This document shows, piece by piece, positions 37,130 through 44,269 of a stretch of DNA of 64,000 nt (positions are counted from its first letter, which is position 1; every line of letters starts with the position of its first letter). Location: contig DCCG01000020.1 of the NCBI GenBank assembly GCA_002314145.1, positions 129,355 to 193,354 of the forward strand, given 5' to 3'. The stretch is from Thalassolituus sp. UBA1087. GTDB taxonomy: Bacteria; Pseudomonadota; Gammaproteobacteria; Pseudomonadales; Oceanobacteraceae. Below the pieces are notes generated by a model, which was not told the DNA's origin, searched no databases, and saw only the letters and a program-made list of their open reading frames with translations. The position numbers and the translations under genes are program-made.

Positions 37130-37885
37130 ATGGACGAATCAGAATATATTCACCCCTCCGGCATCCGGGTATGGCGCGGTTTCCGCCATAAAACCTTCAT
37201 CGATGATAAAGCTGCCTTTGTGGCAAAGCTGGGTTCAGTATTTGTGCCCCTGACCTGTCAGGCCATGATCCCGGTCGGCCTGAAATATTATTTACCGGCC
37301 GTTCTTGATGGCACCGATTTTTCGCTGCCCGATGAAGTTGCCCTGGTGGGCTACGGCAGCCCGGAGAATTACTATGCCGCCAGCCGTGATACTGTGATTG
37401 GCCGGGCCTACGGCGAGCTGCACAGCCTGGTATTTAATTTCGACAGTGACGGGCCGGTACCGGACAGTAAATCGGCCTTCCCGCAGCCCTATGCCGGCAC
37501 CCAACTGGAAACCTCCCAACCCTATTATTTCAGTGGCGGCATGGTGAACTGGTACAGCGTTCCCGTGACCCTGTACAGCATCCCGGTCGCAGACACCATT
37601 AACCAACCCGGCTGCGCCAATGAACTGGCCGGCTATCTGAGCGATGCGGCAGAAAATCTGGAAATTCAGGAAGCCATTCTGGTGTATGACCCGGGCTACA
37701 TCATGCTGTGGATCGCCGGGGCTTCTCCTGCCAACCCACCCGCTCATGTTCTGCGCTATCTGGCCTCACTGAGCCATGTCAGTGAGTTACCGGCGACGAA
37801 TCTGAATGCCCGCCCGATGTGGAGCATTCAGGATGACGGCGTGAAGCTCAGGGCGGGTCAGAATTATTTTTTAACCATGAAATAA
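37130..37885 (+). CDS. Hypothetical protein, first gene of the DUF2589 block
   Basis: The 251-residue protein has no signal peptide or membrane segment. Its first half (GIRVWRGFRHKTFIDDKAAFVAKLGSVFVPLT, then PDEVALVGYGSPENYYAASRDTVIGRAYGELHSLVF) looks like an alpha+beta barrel-type fold resembling ABM-like proteins, but this is only a visual impression. The second half holds ILVYDPGYIMLWIAG. It lies 24 bases upstream of the first DUF2589 gene on the same strand, so it is probably cotranscribed. I cannot assign a function. Confidence 0.6.
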   Translation: MDESEYIHPSGIRVWRGFRHKTFIDDKAAFVAKLGSVFVPLTCQAMIPVGLKYYLPAVLDGTDFSLPDEVALVGYGSPENYYAASRDTVIGRAYGELHSLVFNFDSDGPVPDSKSAFPQPYAGTQLETSQPYYFSGGMVNWYSVPVTLYSIPVADTINQPGCANELAGYLSDAAENLEIQEAILVYDPGYIMLWIAGASPANPPAHVLRYLASLSHVSELPATNLNARPMWSIQDDGVKLRAGQNYFLTMK

Positions 37886-37909
37886 ATCGCATCACAGGGA
37901 GGGTGTCTT

Positions 37910-38419
37910 ATGATCAGACTGGATGCTTTAGTCAATGCTGTTCAGGCCGCTGTCACCTCAGCCAATGACGAGCTGCACCAGCATTCCAGGCGGATTTTTT
38001 CTCAGTTTTTTGACAACGTAGAGCCACCCTCCGGAGATTCTGCCGCCGCGGATAAAGACACCCCGCCCGCCGCCATGCGTCCCCGTTATGTTGCCGTCGA
38101 ATTCCCCACCGAAACCCGGGACGGTATTAAAACGATCACCGTTGATGTGCCTTTGATTGCCATTGTCCCCATGGCCAGCTCACGCATCGAAGAAGTCACC
38201 TTCCGCTCGACCCTGAATATATCTGAAAATCCGGACGGCGAACTGAATATTGCGTTTGCGAAAACAAAAGCCGGGCATGGTCTGTTCGGCCGCGATAAAG
38301 AGCCCGCCACCCATAGCGCGGAACTGGAAATTAAAATACGGGGAGATGACACCCCCGATGGCCTGCGTCAACTGATCGAAGGCTATGAAAGAGCACTGAG
38401 AGCTCAGATTCCGGGATAG
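37910..38419 (+). CDS. DUF2589 family protein (first copy)
   Basis: The 169-residue protein begins MIRLDALVNAVQAAVTSANDELHQHS, a helical start, followed by a beta-rich region (TITVDVPLIAIVPMASSRIEEVTFRSTLNI) that matches the DUF2589 pattern, where a paired VPLxxIVP strand and a FRxxLxI strand recur. No signal peptide is seen. It has a strong AGGGAGG ribosome-binding site. It lies 45 bases upstream of a second, differently built DUF2589 gene. The family has no established function. Confidence 0.7.
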   Translation: MIRLDALVNAVQAAVTSANDELHQHSRRIFSQFFDNVEPPSGDSAAADKDTPPAAMRPRYVAVEFPTETRDGIKTITVDVPLIAIVPMASSRIEEVTFRSTLNISENPDGELNIAFAKTKAGHGLFGRDKEPATHSAELEIKIRGDDTPDGLRQLIEGYERALRAQIPG

Positions 38420-38464
38420 GAATCGCTCATCAATGCAACAACCAAACCTTAAAGGAGTAAGACT

Positions 38465-39145
38465 ATGTCAGATGTAGATACAGGACCCGCACTGGTCTCT
38501 ATGGCACAGCAGTTTTCCGGCTTACCGATGCGTTCTTTAATTGGTGGCCCGCTGACTGCAGCCGCCCAGGCAAACAGTATGATGGCCGTTACCCAGACGA
38601 AATTTATGATGGATACCTGCTTTAACAAAACCACGGCAGAAGGCAAAGATAAGGAGCCCAGCCTGAGCCCGATCATGGTGACCATGGAAATTACCCGCAG
38701 CGTTATTACCGAGGGTAAAGCGACCGGTGATGCGCCGGCAAAAGTTTCCACTACGCCGGTCAATGCCAGCTTTAAAATTCCCTTGCTGACGCTGATTCCG
38801 CTGAATTCGCTCGGTGTTACCGATGTGCAGGTGAATTTTGATATGGAAGTGAAATCAAGCTACAGCGACGAGTCTTCCAGCTCAACATCAGAAAAAAGCC
38901 ATGAACAGGCCAGCTTTGATGCCAAATTAGGGGAAGGCTGGTGGCAGGTGGAAGTGAAAGGTAACGTCAGCCATGACAGTTCAGGCAGTACATCACATAC
39001 CGCTACCTACCAGAAAAGCAACTCAGCCAAATACACCGTGGCCGTCACCGCAGGGCAACTGCCATTACCCCAGGGCGTAACCACAATTATTCAGGCTTAC
39101 ACCAACAGTATAAATCCCATTACGGAAACCACAGGCGGTTCGTAA
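38465..39145 (+). CDS. DUF2589 family protein (second copy)
   Basis: The 226-residue protein has a small-residue N-terminus (LPMRSLIGGPLTAAAQANSMMAVTQTKFM), a beta-rich core (VNASFKIPLLTLIPLNSLGVTDVQVNFDMEVKSS) characteristic of DUF2589, then a Ser/Glu-rich segment and a C-terminus with AKYTVAVTAGQLPLPQGV and a polar Thr/Gly tail. It carries no signal peptide. The AAGGAG ribosome-binding site is excellent, suggesting strong expression. The two copies share the core pattern but not their flanks, so they may form a hetero-oligomer; this is inference. Confidence 0.75.
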   Translation: MSDVDTGPALVSMAQQFSGLPMRSLIGGPLTAAAQANSMMAVTQTKFMMDTCFNKTTAEGKDKEPSLSPIMVTMEITRSVITEGKATGDAPAKVSTTPVNASFKIPLLTLIPLNSLGVTDVQVNFDMEVKSSYSDESSSSTSEKSHEQASFDAKLGEGWWQVEVKGNVSHDSSGSTSHTATYQKSNSAKYTVAVTAGQLPLPQGVTTIIQAYTNSINPITETTGGS

Positions 39146-39190
39146 CAGGGTTTATTCAGTGTTTTCAATAACCTCTGAAATCTGAATATT

Positions 39191-39252
39191 CTGACCGGCT
39201 GTCAGCGGTCAGATGAGCGCTGCTACCCGGTACTGCCATACCGGGTAGCAGC
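39191..39252. repeat. Two tandem intercistronic hairpins after the second DUF2589 gene
   Basis: The first is CTGACCG (39191-39197) with CGGTCAG (39206-39212). The second is a perfect 14-bp stem, GCTGCTACCCGGTA (39219-39232) and its complement (39239-39252), with a six-base loop. Neither has a following T-run. They end about ten bases before the ribosome-binding site of the zinc-ribbon gene, which suggests messenger processing or stabilisation of the upstream DUF2589 message. Confidence 0.6.
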
Positions 39253-39273
39253 ACCAATCATAAGGTGAACGTT

Positions 39274-39501
39274 ATGCAAAGCCAAATCCAGTGTCCACAA
39301 TGTGGTGGCGCTATCCATCTCAATACCCGTCTGCTTGTCAGCGGTGAAACCTTTTCCTGCGTTGCGTGCGGTACCAGTGTGCGGTTGTCTGCTGAAAGCC
39401 GGCAGGATGTATCCCAGGCGGTAGATGGGTTTGATCAGCTCAAGGCGCAGCAAAAAAATGCTGGTCAAGCCGCTGATAAGGTATTAAAAAATATGCACTG
39501 A
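39274..39501 (+). CDS. Small zinc-ribbon protein
   Basis: The 75-residue product has two CxxC knuckles, CPQC at about residues 7-10 and CVAC at about 29-32, spaced as in a zinc ribbon, followed by a helical tail. The ATG at 39274 has AAGGTG six bases upstream; a GTG nine bases earlier is also in frame. It may bind nucleic acid or a protein partner. It belongs to the DUF2589 block by spacing and strand. Confidence 0.65.
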   Translation: MQSQIQCPQCGGAIHLNTRLLVSGETFSCVACGTSVRLSAESRQDVSQAVDGFDQLKAQQKNAGQAADKVLKNMH

Positions 39502-39544
39502 CCGTACATCAGATATGTACCAACACTGACACAGGGAATCCGTC

Positions 39545-39772
39545 ATGGCGAATTATATGACTCAGGCAATGTCTTACGGGCAACTGCCACGCATTACTTA
39601 TTATCGTAAACAGTCCGCACCGCATGTCAGCCATGCGGAATCCGGTGCATTTACCTCCGATGCCATCCAACATTACGCAGACACTCATCAGGTACCGCCA
39701 GACGCCGTGGAGAAAGGTAGATATCTCAGCGGCCAGGGAGTACCCACCGCAGGACAGACCGAAGAGATATAA
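39545..39772 (+). CDS. Hypothetical protein, 75 residues, last plus-strand gene of the DUF2589 block
   Basis: The product starts MANYMTQAMSYGQLPRITYYRKQ and is polar, His/Tyr/Gln-rich, without membrane segment, cysteines or a recognisable motif. AGGGA lies eight bases before the ATG. It follows the zinc-ribbon gene by 43 bases and converges on the phosphorylase-like gene. I do not recognise it. Confidence 0.5.
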   Translation: MANYMTQAMSYGQLPRITYYRKQSAPHVSHAESGAFTSDAIQHYADTHQVPPDAVEKGRYLSGQGVPTAGQTEEI

Positions 39773-39776
39773 CACG

Positions 39777-39823
39777 CGGGCCATTGCCGGTACTGACACA
39801 TTACTGCGTCCGGCGATGGCCCG
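39777..39823. terminator. Long inverted repeat between convergent genes
   Basis: CGGGCCATTGCCGG (39777-39790) pairs with 39810-39823 with one G-T wobble around a 19-base loop. It lies exactly between the plus-strand block and the minus-strand phosphorylase-like gene, so it may act as a terminator in both directions, although a T-run is lacking. Confidence 0.5.
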
Positions 39824-39828
39824 ATTGT

Positions 39829-40920
39829 TCAGCCTTTATCCATCTGACACAGCGCCGACCAGCAGGTTAATGCACTGTTATAGGTGGTATAAAAACCGCA
39901 TAAGGTATAGACGATGCCTGACCAGTCTTCCCGCACCGACGGAGGGATGGCTTTGCCCTGCGCATCCGTAGTCACCACAACCGGATCAGAAACATTGCGG
40001 ATAAAACCAAACCCGACCCCGGCCTGCTGACAGGTATGGCCAATGACCGCGTCATCCATCTCCAGAAAACAATACTGTTCTGCAGTACCGCCGTCGGCAA
40101 TAAAATAGAAATCTGTGGTCAACAGCGGCGTATCCATTGCCGGCGTTATCTGATTGTCTTTCAGGTTATCCGGCTGCAGAGGTTTATTAACCAGGTCGGC
40201 GGCGGTATAGGAAGTACCGCTGCGTTCATTGACTTCCGCCAGCGACTTTGTGACAGCACTTTCATTCCATACCTCAGCCAACGGCAACATCAGTTGTTTG
40301 ACACCATCACTATCCGGCTTGTAACGATTGAAAATATCTGCCCCTGTCACCGTGGTTTTATTGTAGGTGCAATGGCCGGTATTCTCGCTTTTTTCCAGTT
40401 CGATATGTGCCTGAGTGGTCAACACCACATCACCCAGTGGCTGATTGACCGTGGCACCGCCGGCCGTACCGGTTGAAATAATGGTTTTGACACCACTCTC
40501 ACGAATAATCGTCTCGGTCAGTTGCGTCACGCCGGTGATATACGGCGGGTGGGCAAGATGAACTTCGGATTTCACCAGAAGGATACGTGTTGCATTGCTG
40601 CCACTGCCGGTGGTCACCAGCTGGTAATAAAGTAATGGTTCTTCTTCCTCTGACGTCCCGACCGGCCAGTAGCTCAGCCAGTTATCACGCCATTCTTCAG
40701 CCTCATGACCACGGCTGGTATCACTGTTAAGAAACACATGGTCCAGAGCGGACCACTCTGCCACCGTCCAGGTAATGACGGCAATATCGGCGTCAGGCAG
40801 GGTTTCAGCTTTCACCGGATGCAGCGCTACCGGCGCCTGCAATGATGACTTATGCCAGTTAATGACGGGCAATCGTAAGGCACTGCGGGTCCGGTAAGCG
40901 GTGGTTAAAAGACGTGACAT
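39829..40920 (-). CDS. Nucleoside phosphorylase / nucleosidase-fold protein
   Basis: The 363-residue protein contains the landmarks of the PNP/UDP phosphorylase superfamily: an opening strand ADIAVITWTVAEWSAL (about 44-60), the STGTAGG phosphate-loop-like motif (about 148-154) with PLGDVVLT after it, and a C-terminal EMDDAVIGHTCQQAGVGFGFIRNVSDP (about 283-309) matching the EMEAAAIA...VRxISD motif of MTA/SAH nucleosidases. The second acidic residue of the EME motif, which binds ribose hydroxyls, is Asp instead of Glu. There is an N-terminal extension of about 40 residues and a C-terminal one of about 45. It is followed downstream by no other minus-strand gene; a secreted-looking protein gene lies 14 bases upstream. 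Substrate unknown. Confidence 0.72.
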   Translation of the reverse strand: MSRLLTTAYRTRSALRLPVINWHKSSLQAPVALHPVKAETLPDADIAVITWTVAEWSALDHVFLNSDTSRGHEAEEWRDNWLSYWPVGTSEEEEPLLYYQLVTTGSGSNATRILLVKSEVHLAHPPYITGVTQLTETIIRESGVKTIISTGTAGGATVNQPLGDVVLTTQAHIELEKSENTGHCTYNKTTVTGADIFNRYKPDSDGVKQLMLPLAEVWNESAVTKSLAEVNERSGTSYTAADLVNKPLQPDNLKDNQITPAMDTPLLTTDFYFIADGGTAEQYCFLEMDDAVIGHTCQQAGVGFGFIRNVSDPVVVTTDAQGKAIPPSVREDWSGIVYTLCGFYTTYNSALTCWSALCQMDKG

Positions 40921-40934
40921 AATACTCTCCCGAT

Positions 40935-41843
40935 TCAGTCTGCCAGCAACAGACAGGTTTTATGATTGATCACCACAGGAACCGCCGAGCGTATACCTGC
41001 CCCGCTGTCACTGCTGCACAGAGTGTCCCAGCCTTCACAATTGGGGAAGATGCGGTTAACAATCACTTTGCCGGCGTCACTGCAGACAGCAAAAAAAGCT
41101 TCCCCTTTGGCATCCTGAAAGGTCACCACCGTCTGCGCATTCAGCATGTCATTGTCAGCCTGCTCACTGAGAACCGGATGTGAGCCCTGATCCAGGCCAT
41201 CCATAAAATGGTCAATATTAACTTTTTCATGGCTGAGGTTGGTTTTGATAAAGAAGTTCTCGCCACCGAAAGAAAAAAAAGCAAACCGGTTCCAGGTTTT
41301 TGCCCAGATATCCGACCAGGTCTGCTGCATGCCCACACCATGGTAGGCAGGTATCTGCATCTGATATTTGGCCACATCACCGCTCGCCTGGTTATACAGC
41401 ACAATAAAATTATCGTAGCGGTAAGACAGCGGCTGCACCATGGTATAGCCACTGCCAACATACTGGCTGCGCACTTTACTGACAGCGGACAATGCATCAT
41501 TCAGCTGGTAAAGATTGAGATAGGCTTCGCCCGGCTGATAGCCGGCAAAAAATATCTGACCAAACAGGCTAAAAGGCTTAAACAGAGTGACTGCCTGCGG
41601 CAACTCAAACCGGCTGGCCAGCGAAAATTCACCGTCGGCTGTATCACTGTTTTTCAACAGCGTTATCTGTTGCCCGCTCTGGTCAGCAACCAGAGTGTAA
41701 TGCTCGTCATCACAGACAAAGGTTTCCATCAGGGATATTGTTGGCGGAAATAGTGACCGTGTAGCATCGGATAAAGGGACTGGCGTTATGGAAGGATCAG
41801 TACCGGCAGACACAGCCAGCATACAGATAGCAGAGGACGACAT
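40935..41843 (-). CDS. Hypothetical, possibly exported beta-propeller-like protein
   Basis: The 302-residue product is beta-strand-rich with repeated aromatic strands (FSLFGQIFFAGYQPGEAYLNLYQL, DNFIVLYNQASGDVAKYQM, FAFFSFGGENFFIKTNL, EAFFAVCSDAGKVIVNRI), suggesting a propeller-like fold. The start at 41843 has GGAG five bases upstream and gives a short hydrophobic N-terminus (SSAICMLAVSA) lacking the positive charges of a normal signal peptide. A different frame just there encodes a better signal-like stretch. It lies 14 bases upstream of the phosphorylase-like gene on the same strand, so the two are an operon. Function unknown. Confidence 0.58.
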   Translation of the reverse strand: MSSSAICMLAVSAGTDPSITPVPLSDATRSLFPPTISLMETFVCDDEHYTLVADQSGQQITLLKNSDTADGEFSLASRFELPQAVTLFKPFSLFGQIFFAGYQPGEAYLNLYQLNDALSAVSKVRSQYVGSGYTMVQPLSYRYDNFIVLYNQASGDVAKYQMQIPAYHGVGMQQTWSDIWAKTWNRFAFFSFGGENFFIKTNLSHEKVNIDHFMDGLDQGSHPVLSEQADNDMLNAQTVVTFQDAKGEAFFAVCSDAGKVIVNRIFPNCEGWDTLCSSDSGAGIRSAVPVVINHKTCLLLAD

Positions 41844-41952
41844 ACAGACTCCATGTAATGGTTATTCTCAGAACCATGACTATAGGCAGGAAGCTTTCGC
41901 TTCACTATTCGGTTTCGGCATGAAGTCCGTGCAATTATCGAATAGCGGGCAT

Positions 41953-42204
41953 TCAGTCGCTTTCTCCCCACAGGTATTCGTCGATTTCTTTCATCAGATA
42001 GGGATTATCCGGAATATTCGCCGCAACCTGCTCTGCTTCTTCCCGGGTGTAACCGTGCAGATTAAAACTGGTAGTGCCCGCTGGTTCACCGTCGTAATCC
42101 AGCCGCACCACTAACAGCCAGGTATTTTCATCATTGGTTGGCCTCAACTCTATAGCGGCTTTCAGCTTGCCCTCCAGCAGCGTAATAAAATGCGATGTTT
42201 CCAT
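41953..42204 (-). CDS. Small protein cotranscribed with bacteriohemerythrin
   Basis: The 83-residue product (METSHFITLLEGKLKAAIELRP) is acidic, with a strand-rich centre (TWLLVVRLDYDGEPAGTTSFNLHG) and a helical C-terminus. No cysteine, membrane segment or known motif is seen. Its ATG follows the bacteriohemerythrin stop by a single base, so translation is likely coupled. I do not recognise the family. Confidence 0.6.
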   Translation of the reverse strand: METSHFITLLEGKLKAAIELRPTNDENTWLLVVRLDYDGEPAGTTSFNLHGYTREEAEQVAANIPDNPYLMKEIDEYLWGESD

Positions 42205-42205
42205 T

Positions 42206-42613
42206 TTATGCTTCCGCCCTGGTACGTTTTATAAATTCAACCAGCGCGCTGTCCATGGTGGCGACATGCAGATCAAACCAGCGTGGTAACTGTTCTGCCA
42301 CATAAGCACGACCAAACATAACGCGGCCGTTATCCACGCGTTTCTTAAACTGCGCCAGTTCACCCAGAACACGGTTATGTTCGCCCCGGTGTTCTGCCAT
42401 CGCCGGATAACCGGTTTCAGCCATCAGTTGATTTTCGCGTTCAAAATGTTCAATGGTGTGTTGTTCCAGTTCAGCGAATAACGCGGGAAAATTCTGATTG
42501 TCAGCAGCCAGCAGACGACCGACAAGCTCAGTGAAATTCAGGTGATCCTGATCGATTTCCGCGTAGCCCAGGGTCACAGGTGCTTTCATCGCGGCAGGAC
42601 TGGCGGTCTGCAT
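42206..42613 (-). CDS. Bacteriohemerythrin
   Basis: From the ATG at 42613 the 135-residue product has the full di-iron set: DQDHLNF, HTIEHFERE, MAEHRGEH and LHVATMD, that is H...HxxxE...HxxxH...HxxxxD. Hemerythrins bind O2 reversibly, and in bacteria supply or buffer oxygen or sense it. AGGGAGAG five bases upstream decides this start over a longer 183-codon reading from 42757. A sigma-54-like element lies 30 bases upstream. In microaerobic and N2-fixing bacteria hemerythrin genes are sometimes found in nif regions, which fits its neighbours. Confidence 0.88.
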   Translation of the reverse strand: MQTASPAAMKAPVTLGYAEIDQDHLNFTELVGRLLAADNQNFPALFAELEQHTIEHFERENQLMAETGYPAMAEHRGEHNRVLGELAQFKKRVDNGRVMFGRAYVAEQLPRWFDLHVATMDSALVEFIKRTRAEA

Positions 42614-42642
42614 AAAAACTCTCCCTGAAATAACAGACATCC

Positions 42643-42658
42643 AGCAATGACCATACCA
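42643..42658 (-). promoter_or_regulatory. Sigma-54-like -24/-12 promoter of bacteriohemerythrin
   Basis: Read on the minus strand the sequence is TGGTAT-GGTCA-TTGCT, with GG and GC elements at the required 12-base offset; the -12 box is exact and the -24 box has two mismatches to TGGCAC. Transcription would begin near 42633, giving a 20-base leader that holds just the ribosome-binding site. Confidence 0.6.
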
Positions 42659-42740
42659 GCTATAGGGAAATACTAAACCTAAATAAATCAATAACTTAAA
42701 ACCAATCTCTGGTACATAACCGGTGAAGCAAGCATCACAC

Positions 42741-42756
42741 TGTGGCCTTTGCGACA
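42741..42756. promoter_or_regulatory. NifA-type upstream activator sequence TGT-N10-ACA
   Basis: TGT at 42741-42743 and ACA at 42754-42756 are ten bases apart, as in NifA binding sites. It lies in the divergent region about 83 bases upstream of the bacteriohemerythrin -24 box and about 40 bases from the element in front of the DUF6156-like gene. The motif has only six fixed bases, so chance is possible; the neighbouring sigma-54 elements raise its value. Confidence 0.45.
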
Positions 42757-42795
42757 TAACAACCCGGCGTCAAACCATTAAACCTTACAGTAAGT

Positions 42796-42811
42796 AGGTA
42801 TATTTCCTGCA
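42796..42811 (+). promoter_or_regulatory. Weak sigma-54-like element upstream of the DUF6156-like gene
   Basis: AGGTAT-ATTTC-CTGCA keeps the GG and GC doublets at the right distance but departs from consensus at several other positions. Transcription would start near 42823, leaving a leader of about 90 bases. Confidence 0.35.
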
Positions 42812-42911
42812 GCAGTTTTTCGCCAGCAGTCTTTCTGCAACAGTTACGCTGCAGCGCCCTGCTGCGACAACCACTGAACTATTAATCAACAACACCGGAC
42901 TGATACAGGAC

Positions 42912-43193
42912 ATGACGTACGACCAATACTTTCTGACCTACAGTGGCATCCGCCTGCCACTGAAAATGACCGGCCCCCTGAGCGCTGATGACATCGATAA
43001 CCGCAATACCTGGTTTGGTGTAAAAGTCGATGAGGAAGGCCGTATCCTGCTGATTCATAAACGCGTGTACGGCGCCGTCGAGCTGGAGCACGAATACGCA
43101 TACCACCCCGACGGCAGCCTGAAAGAAGCCCGTATTACTGATCATAATGACGACGATGAGGACGCCAGAATCCTGAGTTTTCCGGCAGAATAA
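42912..43193 (+). CDS. DUF6156-like small protein associated with NifX-like genes
   Basis: The 93-residue protein reads MTYDQYFLTYSGIRLPLKMTGPLSADDIDNRNTWFGVKVD with a C-terminal ELEHEYAYHPDGSLKEA, a pattern I associate from memory with small proteins (DUF6156-like) found beside NifX-type genes in nitrogen-fixation regions. No cysteine or membrane segment. The ATG has a CAGGA sequence just upstream. It precedes the NifX-like gene by 181 bases on the same strand. Function unknown. Confidence 0.62.
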   Translation: MTYDQYFLTYSGIRLPLKMTGPLSADDIDNRNTWFGVKVDEEGRILLIHKRVYGAVELEHEYAYHPDGSLKEARITDHNDDDEDARILSFPAE

Positions 43194-43228
43194 CCGGGCC
43201 GGAAAGGCTCTGCGTCTTGCAGTAAATG

Positions 43229-43242
43229 CGACAATTCTGTCG
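43229..43242. repeat. CGACA-N4-TGTCG inverted repeat upstream of the NifX-like gene
   Basis: CGACA (43229-43233) and TGTCG (43238-43242) are separated by ATTC. It lies about 63 bases before the -24/-12 element, a sensible distance for an enhancer-binding protein. GCGACA-type half sites also occur at 42751, 42864 and 43269 (reverse), in the same region. Confidence 0.4.
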
Positions 43243-43304
43243 GTTTCCCAACCTGAATCCTGCCCGGATGTCGCTGCAGGCCGCGATTTCACCGGACTTG
43301 CTGC

Positions 43305-43320
43305 TGGTGCAAAGGTTGCA
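43305..43320 (+). promoter_or_regulatory. Sigma-54-like -24/-12 promoter of the NifX-like gene
   Basis: TGGTGC-AAAGG-TTGCA has an exact -12 box and the GG/GC doublets exactly 12 bases apart; the -24 box differs from TGGCAC in two bases. Transcription would begin near 43332, 43 bases before the ATG. Confidence 0.65.
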
Positions 43321-43374
43321 GGTCAAACTCCGGATATTTATCAGACTTAACCAATATTCAGACGGAGATCTGCC

Positions 43375-43845
43375 ATGACCGCACTCAACTGTGTTGCCGA
43401 GGCCCCGGCCGATAACAATGCCCTGCTGGTCGCTTTTGCTTCCATGGACGGCGATATGGTTGACCAGCATTTTGGTTCCGCCCAGGCGTTTTATCTGTAC
43501 AGCATCACGGCAGACAAGGCAGAACAGATTTCCAGCCAGCGCTTTGGTCAGGAAAAAATGGATGGCAACGAAGACAAGCTGAAACCCAAACTGGCGTGGC
43601 TAAATGGCGCAGACATTGTCTACTGTGGCTCCATTGGTGGTTCTGCCACCCGCCAGTTAATGGCTTTGGGGATAACCCCGGTCAAGGTCAGTGGCGGTCC
43701 GGATGTGGAAGAACTGATTGAAGCATTACAGCAACAGTTAAACGGCACGCCTGAATTCTGGCTGGCAAAGATAATGAAAAATAAAACCGCCGATACCTCT
43801 GACTCCCGTTTTGATGCCATGGAAGAAGAAGGCTGGGAAGGATAA
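43375..43845 (+). CDS. NifX/NafY-family iron-molybdenum cofactor-binding-like protein
   Basis: The 156-residue product matches the dinitrogenase iron-molybdenum cofactor (NifX/NafY/VnfX) fold: LVAFASMDGDMVDQHFGSAQAFYLYSI (about 18-44) with the DxHFG motif, GADIVYCGSIGGSATRQLMALGITPVKV (about 80-107) and a final helical segment. Such proteins carry FeMo-cofactor precursors or related clusters. ORF start at the ATG 43375 has GGAG upstream. A C-terminal tail of about 25 residues (SRFDAMEEEGWEG) is typical of the nif-linked subgroup. No other FeMo-co genes are in the window, so the protein is an orphan here. Confidence 0.82.
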   Translation: MTALNCVAEAPADNNALLVAFASMDGDMVDQHFGSAQAFYLYSITADKAEQISSQRFGQEKMDGNEDKLKPKLAWLNGADIVYCGSIGGSATRQLMALGITPVKVSGGPDVEELIEALQQQLNGTPEFWLAKIMKNKTADTSDSRFDAMEEEGWEG

Positions 43846-44091
43846 TGCCTGTAAGTCGCTGACAGCCTGCTGAATCACACCTCATTTAAAACTCAAGTGC
43901 ACCACACCAGTCCCCATGACTGCAGGTTATGGTAACCGCGGAGCGGTATCACTCTGTCCTGCATGCCGCTTTCCTGCCCGCCTCTTTTCTGGTGATTTTC
44001 TGCTGACCTGCTGATCGCATTATTCTTTGCGGTGCAATTTTTCCGGCCCCACTCACGAAACGCTCTGACGATCAGCGCCCGGGATTAGCTG

Positions 44092-44119
44092 CAGAAACAC
44101 AACAATTGTCGTGTTTCTG
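44092..44119. repeat. Near-perfect 28-bp palindrome
   Basis: CAGAAACAC (44092-44100) pairs with GTGTTTCTG (44111-44119), and the centre is ACAATTGT with one mismatched pair on each side of it. It has no loop, so a DNA-binding dimer site is likelier than an RNA hairpin. It shares ACAATT and the CGACA/TGTCG half with the inverted repeat at 43229-43242. Confidence 0.6.
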
Positions 44120-44174
44120 ATTTATTTCCGACAATCGTGCGCGGATATCCGATAACCCGCCTTTGATTCTTGCA

Positions 44175-44215
44175 CCAGTTAAATATCCACTATTTATTAA
44201 TGGATATTTAACTGG
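44175..44215. repeat. Perfect 15-bp AT-rich inverted repeat
   Basis: CCAGTTAAATATCCA (44175-44189) and its exact complement (44201-44215) flank an 11-base loop. No T-run follows, so it is not a standard terminator. It lies 55 bases upstream of a possible sigma-54 element. Confidence 0.65.
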
Positions 44216-44269
44216 TTGAAATACCTGTTTATTTTCCCCGTTATAGCGAACGCCTATAAGGTTACCGGA

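Noticed and set aside
43238..43253. Second NifA-type site TGT-N10-ACC upstream of the NifX-like gene
   Set aside because: The last base breaks the TGT-N10-ACA pattern, and with six fixed bases a one-mismatch match has no weight.
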